21,734 nt of DNA from an uncultured Bacillaceae bacterium (GTDB lineage: Bacteria > Bacillota > Bacilli > Bacillales > Alkalibacillaceae): positions 1-21,734 of the forward strand of contig CALGNY010000130.1 of the NCBI GenBank assembly GCA_937958375.1. The letters run 5' to 3'. Positions 1-6,041 of the stretch are shown here, piece by piece. The position numbers and the translations under genes are program-made. The notes beneath the pieces are model-generated. The model was given only the letters and a program-made list of their open reading frames with translations. It searched no databases and was not told where the DNA came from. The number at the start of each line of letters is the position of its first letter. Positions within the stretch are counted from its first letter, which is position 1.

Positions 1-1
1 A

Positions 2-146
2 CATATATTTCTCGGAAGGTCACATAAATTAGAGGAGCGGACACATATATCTAGCTGAAGATCGCATAAACATGGAGAGTGGTCGCATATATCTCACTAG
101 AGGTAACATAAAATTAGATAGCGCTCATAAAATAATCTAATATTTG
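2..146. repeat. Degenerate 21-bp tandem repeat upstream of rpsJ
   Basis: The tetramer CATA starts at 2, 23, 44, 65, 86 and 107, exactly 21 bp apart, and then at 126 (19 bp). The shared core is roughly GGTCRCATAWAT, and the rest of each unit is variable and often purine-rich (GAAGG, GAGAGTGG). Units alternate between CATATAT (2, 44, 86) and CATAAA (23, 65, 107), giving a 42-bp higher-order period. Weaker echoes (CTTAATA 161, CAAATAA 180, CATAATT 203, CATATTT 222) keep 42-bp spacing in pairs. The array may continue left of the window. No reading frame crosses it convincingly. Function is unknown; 21 bp is two helical turns, so a phased protein-binding array is one possibility, and a decayed intergenic minisatellite is another. 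Confidence 0.75.
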
Positions 147-240
147 CCGGGCACGGACCACTTAATAGACGAGAGAATGCAAATAAGATAGACATGGATC
201 TACATAATTAACACTGTTCGTCATATTTAAGCGTCTACTG

Positions 241-320
241 CAAACAACCCTACTTTTCCACCCAAAAACCAAACAAACCACCCAACATATCTACGAACAA
301 AATTTTCCTCTAATTTCTAT
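241..320. other. G-poor, C/A-rich block
   Basis: Across 80 nt the plus strand contains a single G (295), with runs such as CCACCC and CAAACAAACC. It lies between the 21-bp repeat zone and the first rpsJ promoter. There is no gene and no hairpin potential on this strand. It could be an upstream element or simply compositional drift; no function can be assigned. Confidence 0.6.
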
Positions 321-330
321 GTCAAATCCC

Positions 331-359
331 TTGAAATCAATGGATGACCTCTGTATAAT
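331..359 (+). promoter_or_regulatory. S10 operon promoter P1 (sigma-A type)
   Basis: TTGAAA (331-336) is followed after 17 bp by a perfect TATAAT (354-359), five and six matches to the housekeeping consensus. Transcription would start near 366, giving a leader of about 195 nt before rpsJ. It is the upstream member of a tandem pair with P2. This is inferred from consensus only. Confidence 0.7.
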
Positions 360-379
360 AACAAAGGTATTTGCAACAG

Positions 380-422
380 AAAGAATTCTAGATTTCCCTT
401 GCATTGAGGGCTTGAATTCTTT
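380..422. promoter_or_regulatory. Inverted repeat enclosing the P2 -35 region
   Basis: AAAGAATTC (380-388) and GAATTCTTT (414-422) are perfect 9-bp inverted arms. Inside them CCCTT (396-400) can pair with GAGGG (406-410) around a GCATT loop. The element contains the P2 -35 hexamer and touches the first base of its -10. In DNA it could be an operator; in RNA from P1 it would be a 43-nt hairpin. It lacks the U-run of a clear intrinsic terminator. Confidence 0.55.
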
Positions 423-427
423 ATAAT
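399..427 (+). promoter_or_regulatory. S10 operon promoter P2 (sigma-A type)
   Basis: TTGCAT (399-404), a 17-bp spacer, and a perfect TATAAT (422-427). The -35 matches only three of six consensus bases, but the -10 and spacing are ideal. The start would be near 434, about 128 nt before rpsJ. Confidence 0.6.
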
Positions 428-433
428 TAGTAA

Positions 434-561
434 TGTTGCAATAAAACTAAGGCGATGAAGCGGAAGGTTGCTGAAACACCCGGCCCCTTTGCCATGGCGA
501 GTGTTGAGGAAATTTTCGCAGAGTATGTCTGTTTTAATATAGGCGAAAAGGAGGGAAAGTA
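434..561 (+). promoter_or_regulatory. S10 operon leader with hairpin and possible leader ORF
   Basis: This is the untranslated stretch between the predicted P2 start and rpsJ. AACACCCG (475-482) can pair with CGAGTGTT (498-505) with one C-A mismatch. An ATG at 455 opens a 35-codon frame (begins MKRKVAETPG, ends GEKEGK) whose TAA at 560-562 shares its last base with the rpsJ ATG, a TAATG junction as at rplD-rplW and rplO-secY. The leader ORF has only a weak, too-close AAGG (449-452), so its translation is uncertain. No sequence I recognise as an L4-binding leader is present. Confidence 0.4.
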
Positions 562-870
562 ATGGCAAATGAAAAAATACGTATTCGTTTAAAGGCTTAT
601 GATCATCGTGTGTTAGATCAGTCAGCTGAGAAGATTGTTGAGACGGCAAAACGTTCAGGTGCGGATGTTTCTGGTCCAGTACCACTTCCGACAGAGCGTG
701 CTGTTTATACCGTTCTGCGTGCTGTTCACAAATACAAAGATGCTCGTGAGCAATTTGAAATGCGCACACATAAACGGTTGATCGACATTTTGAGCCCAAC
801 TCCACAAACTGTGGATTCATTGATGCGTTTAGATTTACCATCTGGCGTAGATATCGAAATCAAATTATAA
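562..870 (+). CDS. rpsJ: 30S ribosomal protein S10 (NusE)
   Basis: A component of the 30S head; the same protein, as NusE, pairs with NusB in transcription antitermination. The 102-residue product has the full family length and starts MANEKIRIRLKAYDHR. The mobile loop region (about 45-65, TERAVYTVLRAVHKYKD) and the C-terminal PSGVDIEIKL are intact. The ribosome binding site AAGGAGGG (about 548-556) is strong and well placed. It is the first gene of the long array and follows the tandem promoters P1 and P2, consistent with the S10 operon head in Bacillales. An open frame on the opposite strand over the same bases is only a shadow. Confidence 0.98.
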   Translation: MANEKIRIRLKAYDHRVLDQSAEKIVETAKRSGADVSGPVPLPTERAVYTVLRAVHKYKDAREQFEMRTHKRLIDILSPTPQTVDSLMRLDLPSGVDIEIKL

Positions 871-890
871 ACCATTAGGAGGTGTAACGG

Positions 891-1517
891 ATGGCGAAAG
901 GAATCTTAGGACGCAAGGTCGGCATGACTCAGCTTTTTGCAGAAAACGGTGAATTAGTTCCTGTTACTGTCATTCAAGCTGAAGGTAATGTTGTCCTTCA
1001 AAAGAAAACAGAAGAAAACGATGGCTACACAGCGATTCAAGTCGGTTTTACTGAGAAAAAAGAAAGCCGTGCGAACAAAGCTGAAAAAGGCCATGCTGAA
1101 AAAGCGAACACAAACCCTAAGCGCTTCGTTCGCGAAATCCGTAACGTAAATCTTGACGATTATGAAGTAGGTCAAGATCTAAGTGTGGATATTTTCGAAG
1201 CAGGGGAAAAAGTGAACGTGACTGGTACATCAAAAGGGAAAGGTTTCCAGGGTGCCATTAAGCGTCACAACCAAGCGCGTGGACCAATGACACACGGTTC
1301 CCACTATCACCGCGGACCGGGTACATTAGGTGCTGTTGATCCAATGCGTGTATTCAAAGGCAAAAAGCTTCCAGGACAAATGGGTCAAGAAACTGTAACG
1401 ATTCAGAATTTGGAAGTTGTGAAAGTGGATGCTGAAAACAATTTGATCCTTATTAAAGGGAATGTTCCAGGTCCTAAAAAATCTTACGTGAAAATTTCTG
1501 GTGCAGATCAGGCGTAA
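891..1517 (+). CDS. rplC: 50S ribosomal protein L3
   Basis: An early-assembly 23S rRNA-binding protein whose long central loop reaches towards the peptidyl transferase centre. The 208 residues match the family length (about 209). MAKGILGRKVGMTQLFAENG is the classical N-terminus, and TGTSKGKGFQGAIKRH (111-126) begins the loop. Within the loop the usual RRPGSMG and PGRMGGE of many Bacilli read RGPGTLG (141-147) and PGQMGQE (161-167), mild changes close to the drug-sensitive region; I infer normal lineage variation. SD AGGAGG precedes the ATG, and the gap to rpsJ is only 20 nt. Confidence 0.98.
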   Translation: MAKGILGRKVGMTQLFAENGELVPVTVIQAEGNVVLQKKTEENDGYTAIQVGFTEKKESRANKAEKGHAEKANTNPKRFVREIRNVNLDDYEVGQDLSVDIFEAGEKVNVTGTSKGKGFQGAIKRHNQARGPMTHGSHYHRGPGTLGAVDPMRVFKGKKLPGQMGQETVTIQNLEVVKVDAENNLILIKGNVPGPKKSYVKISGADQA

Positions 1518-1545
1518 CAAATAAACGACGAAGGGAGGAAATGTC

Positions 1546-2169
1546 ATGCCTAAGGTAGCACTATACAACCAAGCGGGATCTCAAGTTGGCGATGTCGAGC
1601 TTGCAGATAGCGTATTTGGTATCGAACCAAATGAAACTGTTCTTCATGATGCTGTATTGAAACAGCAAGCTTCTTTGCGTCAAGGTACGCATAAAGTCAA
1701 GAACCGTTCTGAAGTTAGAGGAGGAGGCCGCAAACCGTGGCGTCAAAAAGGGACTGGCCGTGCGCGTCAAGGTTCCATTCGTTCCCCACAGTGGGTTGGC
1801 GGCGGAACTGTGTTTGGTCCAACTCCGAGAAGTTATAGCACGAAATTGCCTAAGAAAGTACGTCGTTTAGCACTTCGCTCTGCATTGGCTTCCAAAGTCG
1901 TCGACGAGACGATTTATGTATTGGAAGACTTGAATTTCGAAGCGCCAAAAACGAAAGAAATCGTCAATCTACTAGGCAACTTGAATGTAGATGCAAAAGC
2001 ATTGATTGTTACGACAGAAGAAAACGAAAATGTCGTTCGTTCTGCAAACAACTTGCAACAGGTTAGCGTTTTGACCGTTGACCAATTGAACGTACTTGAT
2101 TTGATCAAGCATGACACGCTTCTGATTACGAAAGAAGCAGCGGAAAAAGCAGGGGAGGTGCTTGCATAA
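1546..2169 (+). CDS. rplD: 50S ribosomal protein L4
   Basis: A primary 23S rRNA-binding protein; its extended loop lines the nascent peptide exit tunnel beside L22. The product has 207 residues, the usual Bacillus length. The tunnel loop is visible around 45-90, with the conserved cluster GGGRKPWRQKGTGRARQG (59-76), including K63 and W65 near positions linked to macrolide resistance in other species; it looks wild type. GGGAGG lies before the ATG. The stop TAA shares its last A with the rplW start (TAATG), which favours translational coupling. In E. coli L4 represses this operon; no comparable leader is recognised here. Confidence 0.98.
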   Translation: MPKVALYNQAGSQVGDVELADSVFGIEPNETVLHDAVLKQQASLRQGTHKVKNRSEVRGGGRKPWRQKGTGRARQGSIRSPQWVGGGTVFGPTPRSYSTKLPKKVRRLALRSALASKVVDETIYVLEDLNFEAPKTKEIVNLLGNLNVDAKALIVTTEENENVVRSANNLQQVSVLTVDQLNVLDLIKHDTLLITKEAAEKAGEVLA

Positions 2170-2459
2170 TGAAAGACCCAAGAGATATCATTAAGCGCCC
2201 GGTAATCACAGAGCACTCTGCAGATCTGATGGCTGATAAAAAGTACACATTTGAAGTATCGCCAAAAGCGAATAAAACAGAAATCAAGCATGCAGTTGAA
2301 TTGATTTTCGACGTTGAAGTCGTGAAAGTGAATACAGCAAACAAAAAAGGTAAGTTCAGAAGAATGGGTCGTTACGGAGGCTATCGTGCAGACACGAAAA
2401 AAGCAGTCGTAACTTTGTCTGAAGACAGTAAAGATCTAGATTTCTTTGAAGGTGCCTAA
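2169..2459 (+). CDS. rplW: 50S ribosomal protein L23
   Basis: It sits at the tunnel exit and is the docking site for trigger factor and SRP. The product has 96 residues against about 95 in Bacillus. Recognisable parts are MKDPRDIIKRPVITEHSADL at the N-terminus, the NKTEIKHAVELIFDVEV segment (about 37-53) and the loop GKFRRMGRYGGYRADTKKA (about 62-80). The start overlaps the rplD stop by one base, and the binding site AGGGGAGG lies inside the end of rplD. Confidence 0.98.
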   Translation: MKDPRDIIKRPVITEHSADLMADKKYTFEVSPKANKTEIKHAVELIFDVEVVKVNTANKKGKFRRMGRYGGYRADTKKAVVTLSEDSKDLDFFEGA

Positions 2460-2493
2460 TTGATTAAACCAAAATCAGAAGGAGGGAAAAATG

Positions 2494-3327
2494 ATGGCGA
2501 TTAAAAGATATAAACCGACAAGTAACGGTCGTCGTAATATGAGTACGTTGATGAACGAAGAAATTACGGCTACCACACCAGAAAAATCTCTTTTGGCTCC
2601 GCTTAAGAAAAGAGCTGGACGTAACAACCAAGGGAGAATGACGGTTCGTCATCAAGGCGGTGGACACAAGCGCCAATACCGTTTGGTCGATTTTCGACGC
2701 AACAAAGATGGTATACCAGGCCGCGTTGCTACAATCGAGTACGATCCAAACCGCTCAGCAAACATTGCATTAATCCATTATGCAGATGGTGAAAAGAGAT
2801 ATATTCTTGCACCAAAAGGACTTAAAGTAGGACATGAGGTCATGTCAGGCGAAAATGCTGACATCAAAGTAGGTAACGCCCTACCATTGAACAAAATGCC
2901 AGTAGGTACGACCATTCACAACGTAGAATTGAAACCTGGACGTGGCGGACAGCTTGTTCGTTCTGCCGGTTCACAAGCACAAATTCTTGGACGTGAAGAT
3001 GATAAATACGTACTTGTTCGTTTGTCATCCGGTGAAACGAGAATGATTCTTGGAACTTGCCGTGCGACAGTCGGCCAAGTCGGAAACATTGAACATGAGC
3101 TAACTCGCGTTGGTAAAGCTGGACGCAGTCGTTGGAAAGGCGTTCGCCCAACTGTACGTGGTTCAGTCATGAACCCAAGCGATCACCCACACGGTGGTGG
3201 GGAAGGACGTGCACCAATTGGTATGCCATCTCCAGTATCACCTTGGGGTAAACCAACATTGGGTCTCAAAACACGTCAGCGTAACAAAGCTTCAGACAAA
3301 TATATCGTGCGTCGTCGTAAAAAATAA
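2494..3327 (+). CDS. rplB: 50S ribosomal protein L2
   Basis: One of the largest and most conserved 50S proteins, needed for subunit association and peptidyl transferase centre assembly. The product has 277 residues, equal to the Bacillus protein. NPSDHPHGGGEGRAPIG, containing the functionally important histidine region, lies near 224-240, and the C-terminal KYIVRRRKK is intact. Two ATGs occur at 2491 and 2494. The second was chosen because it gives the family N-terminus MAIKRYKP and lies 7 nt from GGAGGG (2481-2486), whereas the first is only 4 nt away. It is followed by a 54-nt gap with a small hairpin. Confidence 0.97.
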   Translation: MAIKRYKPTSNGRRNMSTLMNEEITATTPEKSLLAPLKKRAGRNNQGRMTVRHQGGGHKRQYRLVDFRRNKDGIPGRVATIEYDPNRSANIALIHYADGEKRYILAPKGLKVGHEVMSGENADIKVGNALPLNKMPVGTTIHNVELKPGRGGQLVRSAGSQAQILGREDDKYVLVRLSSGETRMILGTCRATVGQVGNIEHELTRVGKAGRSRWKGVRPTVRGSVMNPSDHPHGGGEGRAPIGMPSPVSPWGKPTLGLKTRQRNKASDKYIVRRRKK

Positions 3328-3334
3328 CGATGAG

Positions 3335-3359
3335 AAGCAACCGATCGAACTAGTTGCTT
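3335..3359 (+). other. Intercistronic hairpin before rpsS
   Basis: AAGCAAC (3335-3341) and GTTGCTT (3353-3359) form a perfect 7-bp stem with an 11-nt loop in the rplB-rpsS gap, ending a few bases upstream of the rpsS ribosome binding site. There is no U-run, so it is not an intrinsic terminator. It may be an RNA processing or stability element. Confidence 0.4.
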
Positions 3360-3381
3360 AGTCACGAAGGGAGGTTTATTC

Positions 3382-3660
3382 ATGGGTCGTAGTTTGAAAA
3401 AAGGACCTTTCGCAGATGATCATCTGTTGAAAAAAGTTGAAGAAATGGACAATAACAATAAAAAGCAAGTGATCAAGACGTGGTCTCGACGTTCTACCAT
3501 CTTCCCGCACTTCGTAGGTCACACTTTTGCGGTTTATGACGGACGTAAACATGTACCTGTTTATGTAACGGAAGATATGGTTGGTCACAAACTTGGAGAG
3601 TTTGCACCATCCCGTACGTACAGAGGTCATGCCGGTGACGATAAGAAAACAAAACGCTAG
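3382..3660 (+). CDS. rpsS: 30S ribosomal protein S19
   Basis: A protein of the 30S head near the A-site finger, forming a complex with S13. The product has the family-typical 92 residues: MGRSLKKGPFADDHLLKKVE at the start, TWSRRSTIFPHFVGHTFAVY in the middle (about 34-53), and GHKLGEFAPSRTYRGH near the end. GGGAGG precedes the ATG. It lies in the standard L2-S19-L22 order. Confidence 0.98.
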   Translation: MGRSLKKGPFADDHLLKKVEEMDNNNKKQVIKTWSRRSTIFPHFVGHTFAVYDGRKHVPVYVTEDMVGHKLGEFAPSRTYRGHAGDDKKTKR

Positions 3661-3679
3661 TTGAGAGGAGGTTTGCATG

Positions 3680-4024
3680 ATGCAACAAGCTAAAGCCGTA
3701 GCTAAAACAGTCCGTATCGCTCCTCGTAAAGCTCGCTTAGTCGTTGATTTAATTCGAGGAAAAAAAGCAGGCGAAGCATTGGCGATTCTTAAACATACCA
3801 ATCGCGCAGCTTCACCGATCGTGGAAAAAGTATTGAATTCTGCTATTTCCAACGCAGAGCACAACTACGAAATGGATACAGACGCTTTAGTCGTTTCCGA
3901 AGCTTATGTAAACGAAGGTGTCACATTGAAAAGATTCCGTCCGCGTGCTCAAGGACGTGCAACACAAATTAACAAACGTACCAGCCACATTACCGTTGTG
4001 GTAACAGAACAGAAGGAGGGATAG
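3680..4024 (+). CDS. rplV: 50S ribosomal protein L22
   Basis: It binds all 23S rRNA domains and sends a beta-hairpin into the exit tunnel. The product has 114 residues against about 113 in Bacillus. The core TVRIAPRKARLVVDLIRGKK and the tunnel hairpin TLKRFRPRAQGRATQINKRT (about 80-99) are intact. Two in-frame ATGs occur at 3677 and 3680; the second was preferred because it lies 8 nt after AGGAGG (3666-3671) and gives the more usual N-terminus MQQAKAVAKT. The first start would add one methionine. The ribosome binding site of rpsC lies in its last codons. Confidence 0.96.
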   Translation: MQQAKAVAKTVRIAPRKARLVVDLIRGKKAGEALAILKHTNRAASPIVEKVLNSAISNAEHNYEMDTDALVVSEAYVNEGVTLKRFRPRAQGRATQINKRTSHITVVVTEQKEG

Positions 4025-4027
4025 TTC

Positions 4028-4669
4028 GTGGGTCAAAAAATCAATCCTCATGGTCTTCGTGTAGGAATCATCCGTGATTGGGATTCCAAATGGTTTGCTG
4101 AGAAAGATTACGCAGATCTATTGCATGAAGACATCATGATCCGTGATTATATTGAAGAACGCTTAGCAGAAGCATCTGTTTCAAATGTAGAAATTGAAAG
4201 AGCAGCAAATCGAGTGAATATTTCTATCCACACATCAAAACCAGGAATGGTGATTGGTAAAGGTGGTTCCGAAGTAGAAGCTTTACGTACAAAGCTAAGC
4301 AACATGACTGACAAAAAAGTCCACATCAACATTGTGGAAGTTAAGAAACCAGACTTGGATGCAACACTAGTTGCTCAAAATATTGCTCGTCAATTGGAAA
4401 ACCGTGTATCATTCCGTCGTGTTCAAAAGCAGTCGATCCAACGCGCTATGCGTGCAGGAGCGAAAGGGATCAAAACACAGGTTTCCGGTCGTCTAGGTGG
4501 AGCGGACATCGCTCGTGCCGAATACTACAGTGAAGGTACCGTACCACTTCACACGCTTCGTGCAGATATTGATTTCGGAACTGCAGAAGCAGACACTACG
4601 TATGGAAAACTTGGTGTCAAAGTGTGGATCTATCGCGGTGAAATCCTTCCAACCAAAAACGAAAACTAA
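4028..4669 (+). CDS. rpsC: 30S ribosomal protein S3
   Basis: It lines the mRNA entry channel of the 30S head and contributes to helicase activity. The product has 213 residues, slightly shorter than the B. subtilis protein (218) because of a shorter C-terminal tail. The KH domain is clear, with the VIGKGG loop at 75-80. The C-terminal domain carries KGIKTQVSGRLGGADIARAE. Translation starts at GTG, 3 nt after the rplV stop, with AGGAGGG (about 4014-4020) inside the end of rplV, so coupling is likely. Confidence 0.98.
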   Translation: MGQKINPHGLRVGIIRDWDSKWFAEKDYADLLHEDIMIRDYIEERLAEASVSNVEIERAANRVNISIHTSKPGMVIGKGGSEVEALRTKLSNMTDKKVHINIVEVKKPDLDATLVAQNIARQLENRVSFRRVQKQSIQRAMRAGAKGIKTQVSGRLGGADIARAEYYSEGTVPLHTLRADIDFGTAEADTTYGKLGVKVWIYRGEILPTKNEN

Positions 4670-4687
4670 GGAAGGGGGAACAGCAAT

Positions 4688-5122
4688 ATGTTAATGCCAA
4701 AACGTGTTAAATATCGTAAACCACACAACGTAAACTTGAAAGGCCGTGCAAAAGGCGGAACAGAAGTCGCATTTGGTGAGTATGGACTTCAAGCCCTTGA
4801 AGGAGCTTGGATCACTAGTCGTCAAATCGAGGCTGCTCGTATTGCAATGACTCGTTATATGAAACGTGGCGGTAAAGTATGGATTAAAATTTTCCCAGAC
4901 CGTCCGAAAACTGCAAAACCCCTTGAGGTTCGTATGGGTTCCGGTAAAGGTTCTCCTGAATCCTATGTCGCAGTCGTCAAACCAGGGAAAATCCTATTTG
5001 AAGTGGCAGGTGTAGAAGAAGAAGTCGCTCGTGAAGCACTTCGTCTAGCGTCTCATAAGCTTCCAATCCGCACTAAGTTTGTAAAACGTGAAGAAATTGG
5101 TGGTGAAAGCAATGAAAGCTAA
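4688..5122 (+). CDS. rplP: 50S ribosomal protein L16
   Basis: A late-assembling 50S protein near the A-site tRNA elbow. The product has 144 residues, equal to Bacillus, starting MLMPKRVKYRK. FGEYGLQALEGAWITSRQIE (about 29-48) and TRYMKRGGKVWIKIFPDRP are typical. Residues 12-18 read PHNVNLK where many relatives have a more basic stretch such as EHRGKMR; this is the only departure noticed. Its last 11 nt overlap rpmC. A frame in another register near the rpsC end (4497-4694) is a shadow. Confidence 0.98.
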   Translation: MLMPKRVKYRKPHNVNLKGRAKGGTEVAFGEYGLQALEGAWITSRQIEAARIAMTRYMKRGGKVWIKIFPDRPKTAKPLEVRMGSGKGSPESYVAVVKPGKILFEVAGVEEEVAREALRLASHKLPIRTKFVKREEIGGESNES

Positions 5123-5312
5123 TGAAATCAGAGAACTAACCACTGCCGAAATCGAACAAAAAGTGAAATCTTTAAAAGAAGAACTGTTTAACCTACGCTT
5201 TCAACTAGCAACCGGACAACTGGAAAACACAGTACGTATCCGTGAAGTGAAAAGAACGATTGCTCGTATGAAAACAGTTATTCGCGAAAGAGAAATCGGC
5301 GTCAATAATTGA
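5112..5312 (+). CDS. rpmC: 50S ribosomal protein L29
   Basis: A small two-helix protein beside the tunnel exit, next to L23. The product has 66 residues, identical in length to the Bacillus protein, from MKANEIRELTTAEIEQKV to REREIGVNN. The frame is open upstream to 5088 but the family start is the ATG at 5112, inside rplP (11-nt overlap). The Shine-Dalgarno is weak for this window (GGTGGTG, about 5100-5106), so translational coupling to rplP is probably important. Confidence 0.97.
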   Translation: MKANEIRELTTAEIEQKVKSLKEELFNLRFQLATGQLENTVRIREVKRTIARMKTVIREREIGVNN

Positions 5313-5336
5313 TAATCGAGAGGAGGTCAACCTCAA

Positions 5337-5600
5337 ATGAGTGAACGTAATAACCGTAAAATTTATTCCGGTCGTGTCGTATCAGATAAAGCTGATAAAA
5401 CGATCACAGTCGTGGTCGAAACGTATAAATTCCATCCCTTGTATGGAAAACGTGTTAAGTACTCTAAGAAATTCAAAACACACGATGAGAACAACCAAGC
5501 TAAAACTGGTGACATCGTAAAAATCATGGAAACGCGCCCGTTATCCAAAACAAAACGTTTCCGTCTCGTTGAAGTAACAGAAGAAGCCGTAATTATATAA
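5337..5600 (+). CDS. rpsQ: 30S ribosomal protein S17
   Basis: A primary 16S rRNA-binding protein of the 30S body with an OB fold. The product has 87 residues, the usual length. RKIYSGRVVSDKADKTITVV at the start, KFHPLYGKRVKYSKKFKTHD (about 31-50) and ETRPLSKTKRFRLVEV near the end are diagnostic. AGGAGG precedes the ATG. In E. coli the S10 operon ends after this gene; here transcription appears to run on into rplN, as in Bacillus. Confidence 0.98.
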   Translation: MSERNNRKIYSGRVVSDKADKTITVVVETYKFHPLYGKRVKYSKKFKTHDENNQAKTGDIVKIMETRPLSKTKRFRLVEVTEEAVII

Positions 5601-5603
5601 TCG

Positions 5604-5620
5604 TTCGGATGGATTCCGAA
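5604..5620 (+). other. Hairpin abutting the rplN ribosome binding site
   Basis: TTCGGA (5604-5609) and TCCGAA (5615-5620) form a perfect 6-bp stem with loop TGGAT, ending directly before GGGAGG (5621-5626). It sits at the junction matching the S10/spc operon boundary of E. coli. No U-run follows, so it is not a terminator; it could influence rplN initiation or mRNA processing. Confidence 0.4.
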
Positions 5621-5636
5621 GGGAGGTTTGAATGAT

Positions 5637-6005
5637 ATGATACAACAGGAAAGCCGTTTGAAAGTAGCAGATAACTCCGGTGCCAGAGAAGTTCAAGCGA
5701 TCAAAGTCCTTGGCGGTTCAGGCCGTAAGACTGCGAATATTGGTGATGTCATCGTTTGTTCCGTTAAACATGCAACACCAGGTGGCGTTGTCAAAAAAGG
5801 TGAAGTAGTCAGAGCTGTTATTGTACGTTCAAAAAGCGGTGTTCGCCGTAAGGATGGATCTTACATCCGATTCGATGAAAACGCAGCAGTAATCGTACGT
5901 GATGATAAGAGTCCTCGCGGAACACGTATTTTTGGACCGGTTGCTCGTGAACTACGTGACAATAAATTTATGAAGATTGTTTCTCTTGCCCCAGAAGTAA
6001 TATAA
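5637..6005 (+). CDS. rplN: 50S ribosomal protein L14
   Basis: It forms part of inter-subunit bridges with 16S rRNA and contacts L19. The product has 122 residues, the standard length, from MIQQESRLKVADNSGAREV to FMKIVSLAPEVI. The ATG at 5637 was chosen. An in-frame TTG at 5628 would add three residues but lies one base after the Shine-Dalgarno GGGAGG (5621-5626) and cannot be used, whereas 5637 has a 10-nt spacer. A hairpin directly precedes the ribosome binding site. Confidence 0.98.
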   Translation: MIQQESRLKVADNSGAREVQAIKVLGGSGRKTANIGDVIVCSVKHATPGGVVKKGEVVRAVIVRSKSGVRRKDGSYIRFDENAAVIVRDDKSPRGTRIFGPVARELRDNKFMKIVSLAPEVI

Positions 6006-6041
6006 TTTGAAATTTGAGCCTTCAAGGGAGGTGCACGATTC

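Noticed and set aside
2..146. Could the periodic repeats be a CRISPR array?
   Set aside because: The units are only 21 bp, degenerate, have no conserved 25-40 nt repeat or unique spacers, and no cas genes are near.
317..841. 174-codon frame on the minus strand across the leader and rpsJ
   Set aside because: It is antisense to rpsJ, has no family resemblance, no ribosome binding site I could see, and low-complexity composition.
5088..5111. Upstream extension of rpmC
   Set aside because: L29 begins at MKANEI (5112); the extension is simply rplP sequence in another frame.
5628..5636. TTG start for rplN
   Set aside because: It lies one base after the Shine-Dalgarno; the ATG at 5637 gives the exact L14 N-terminus and length.
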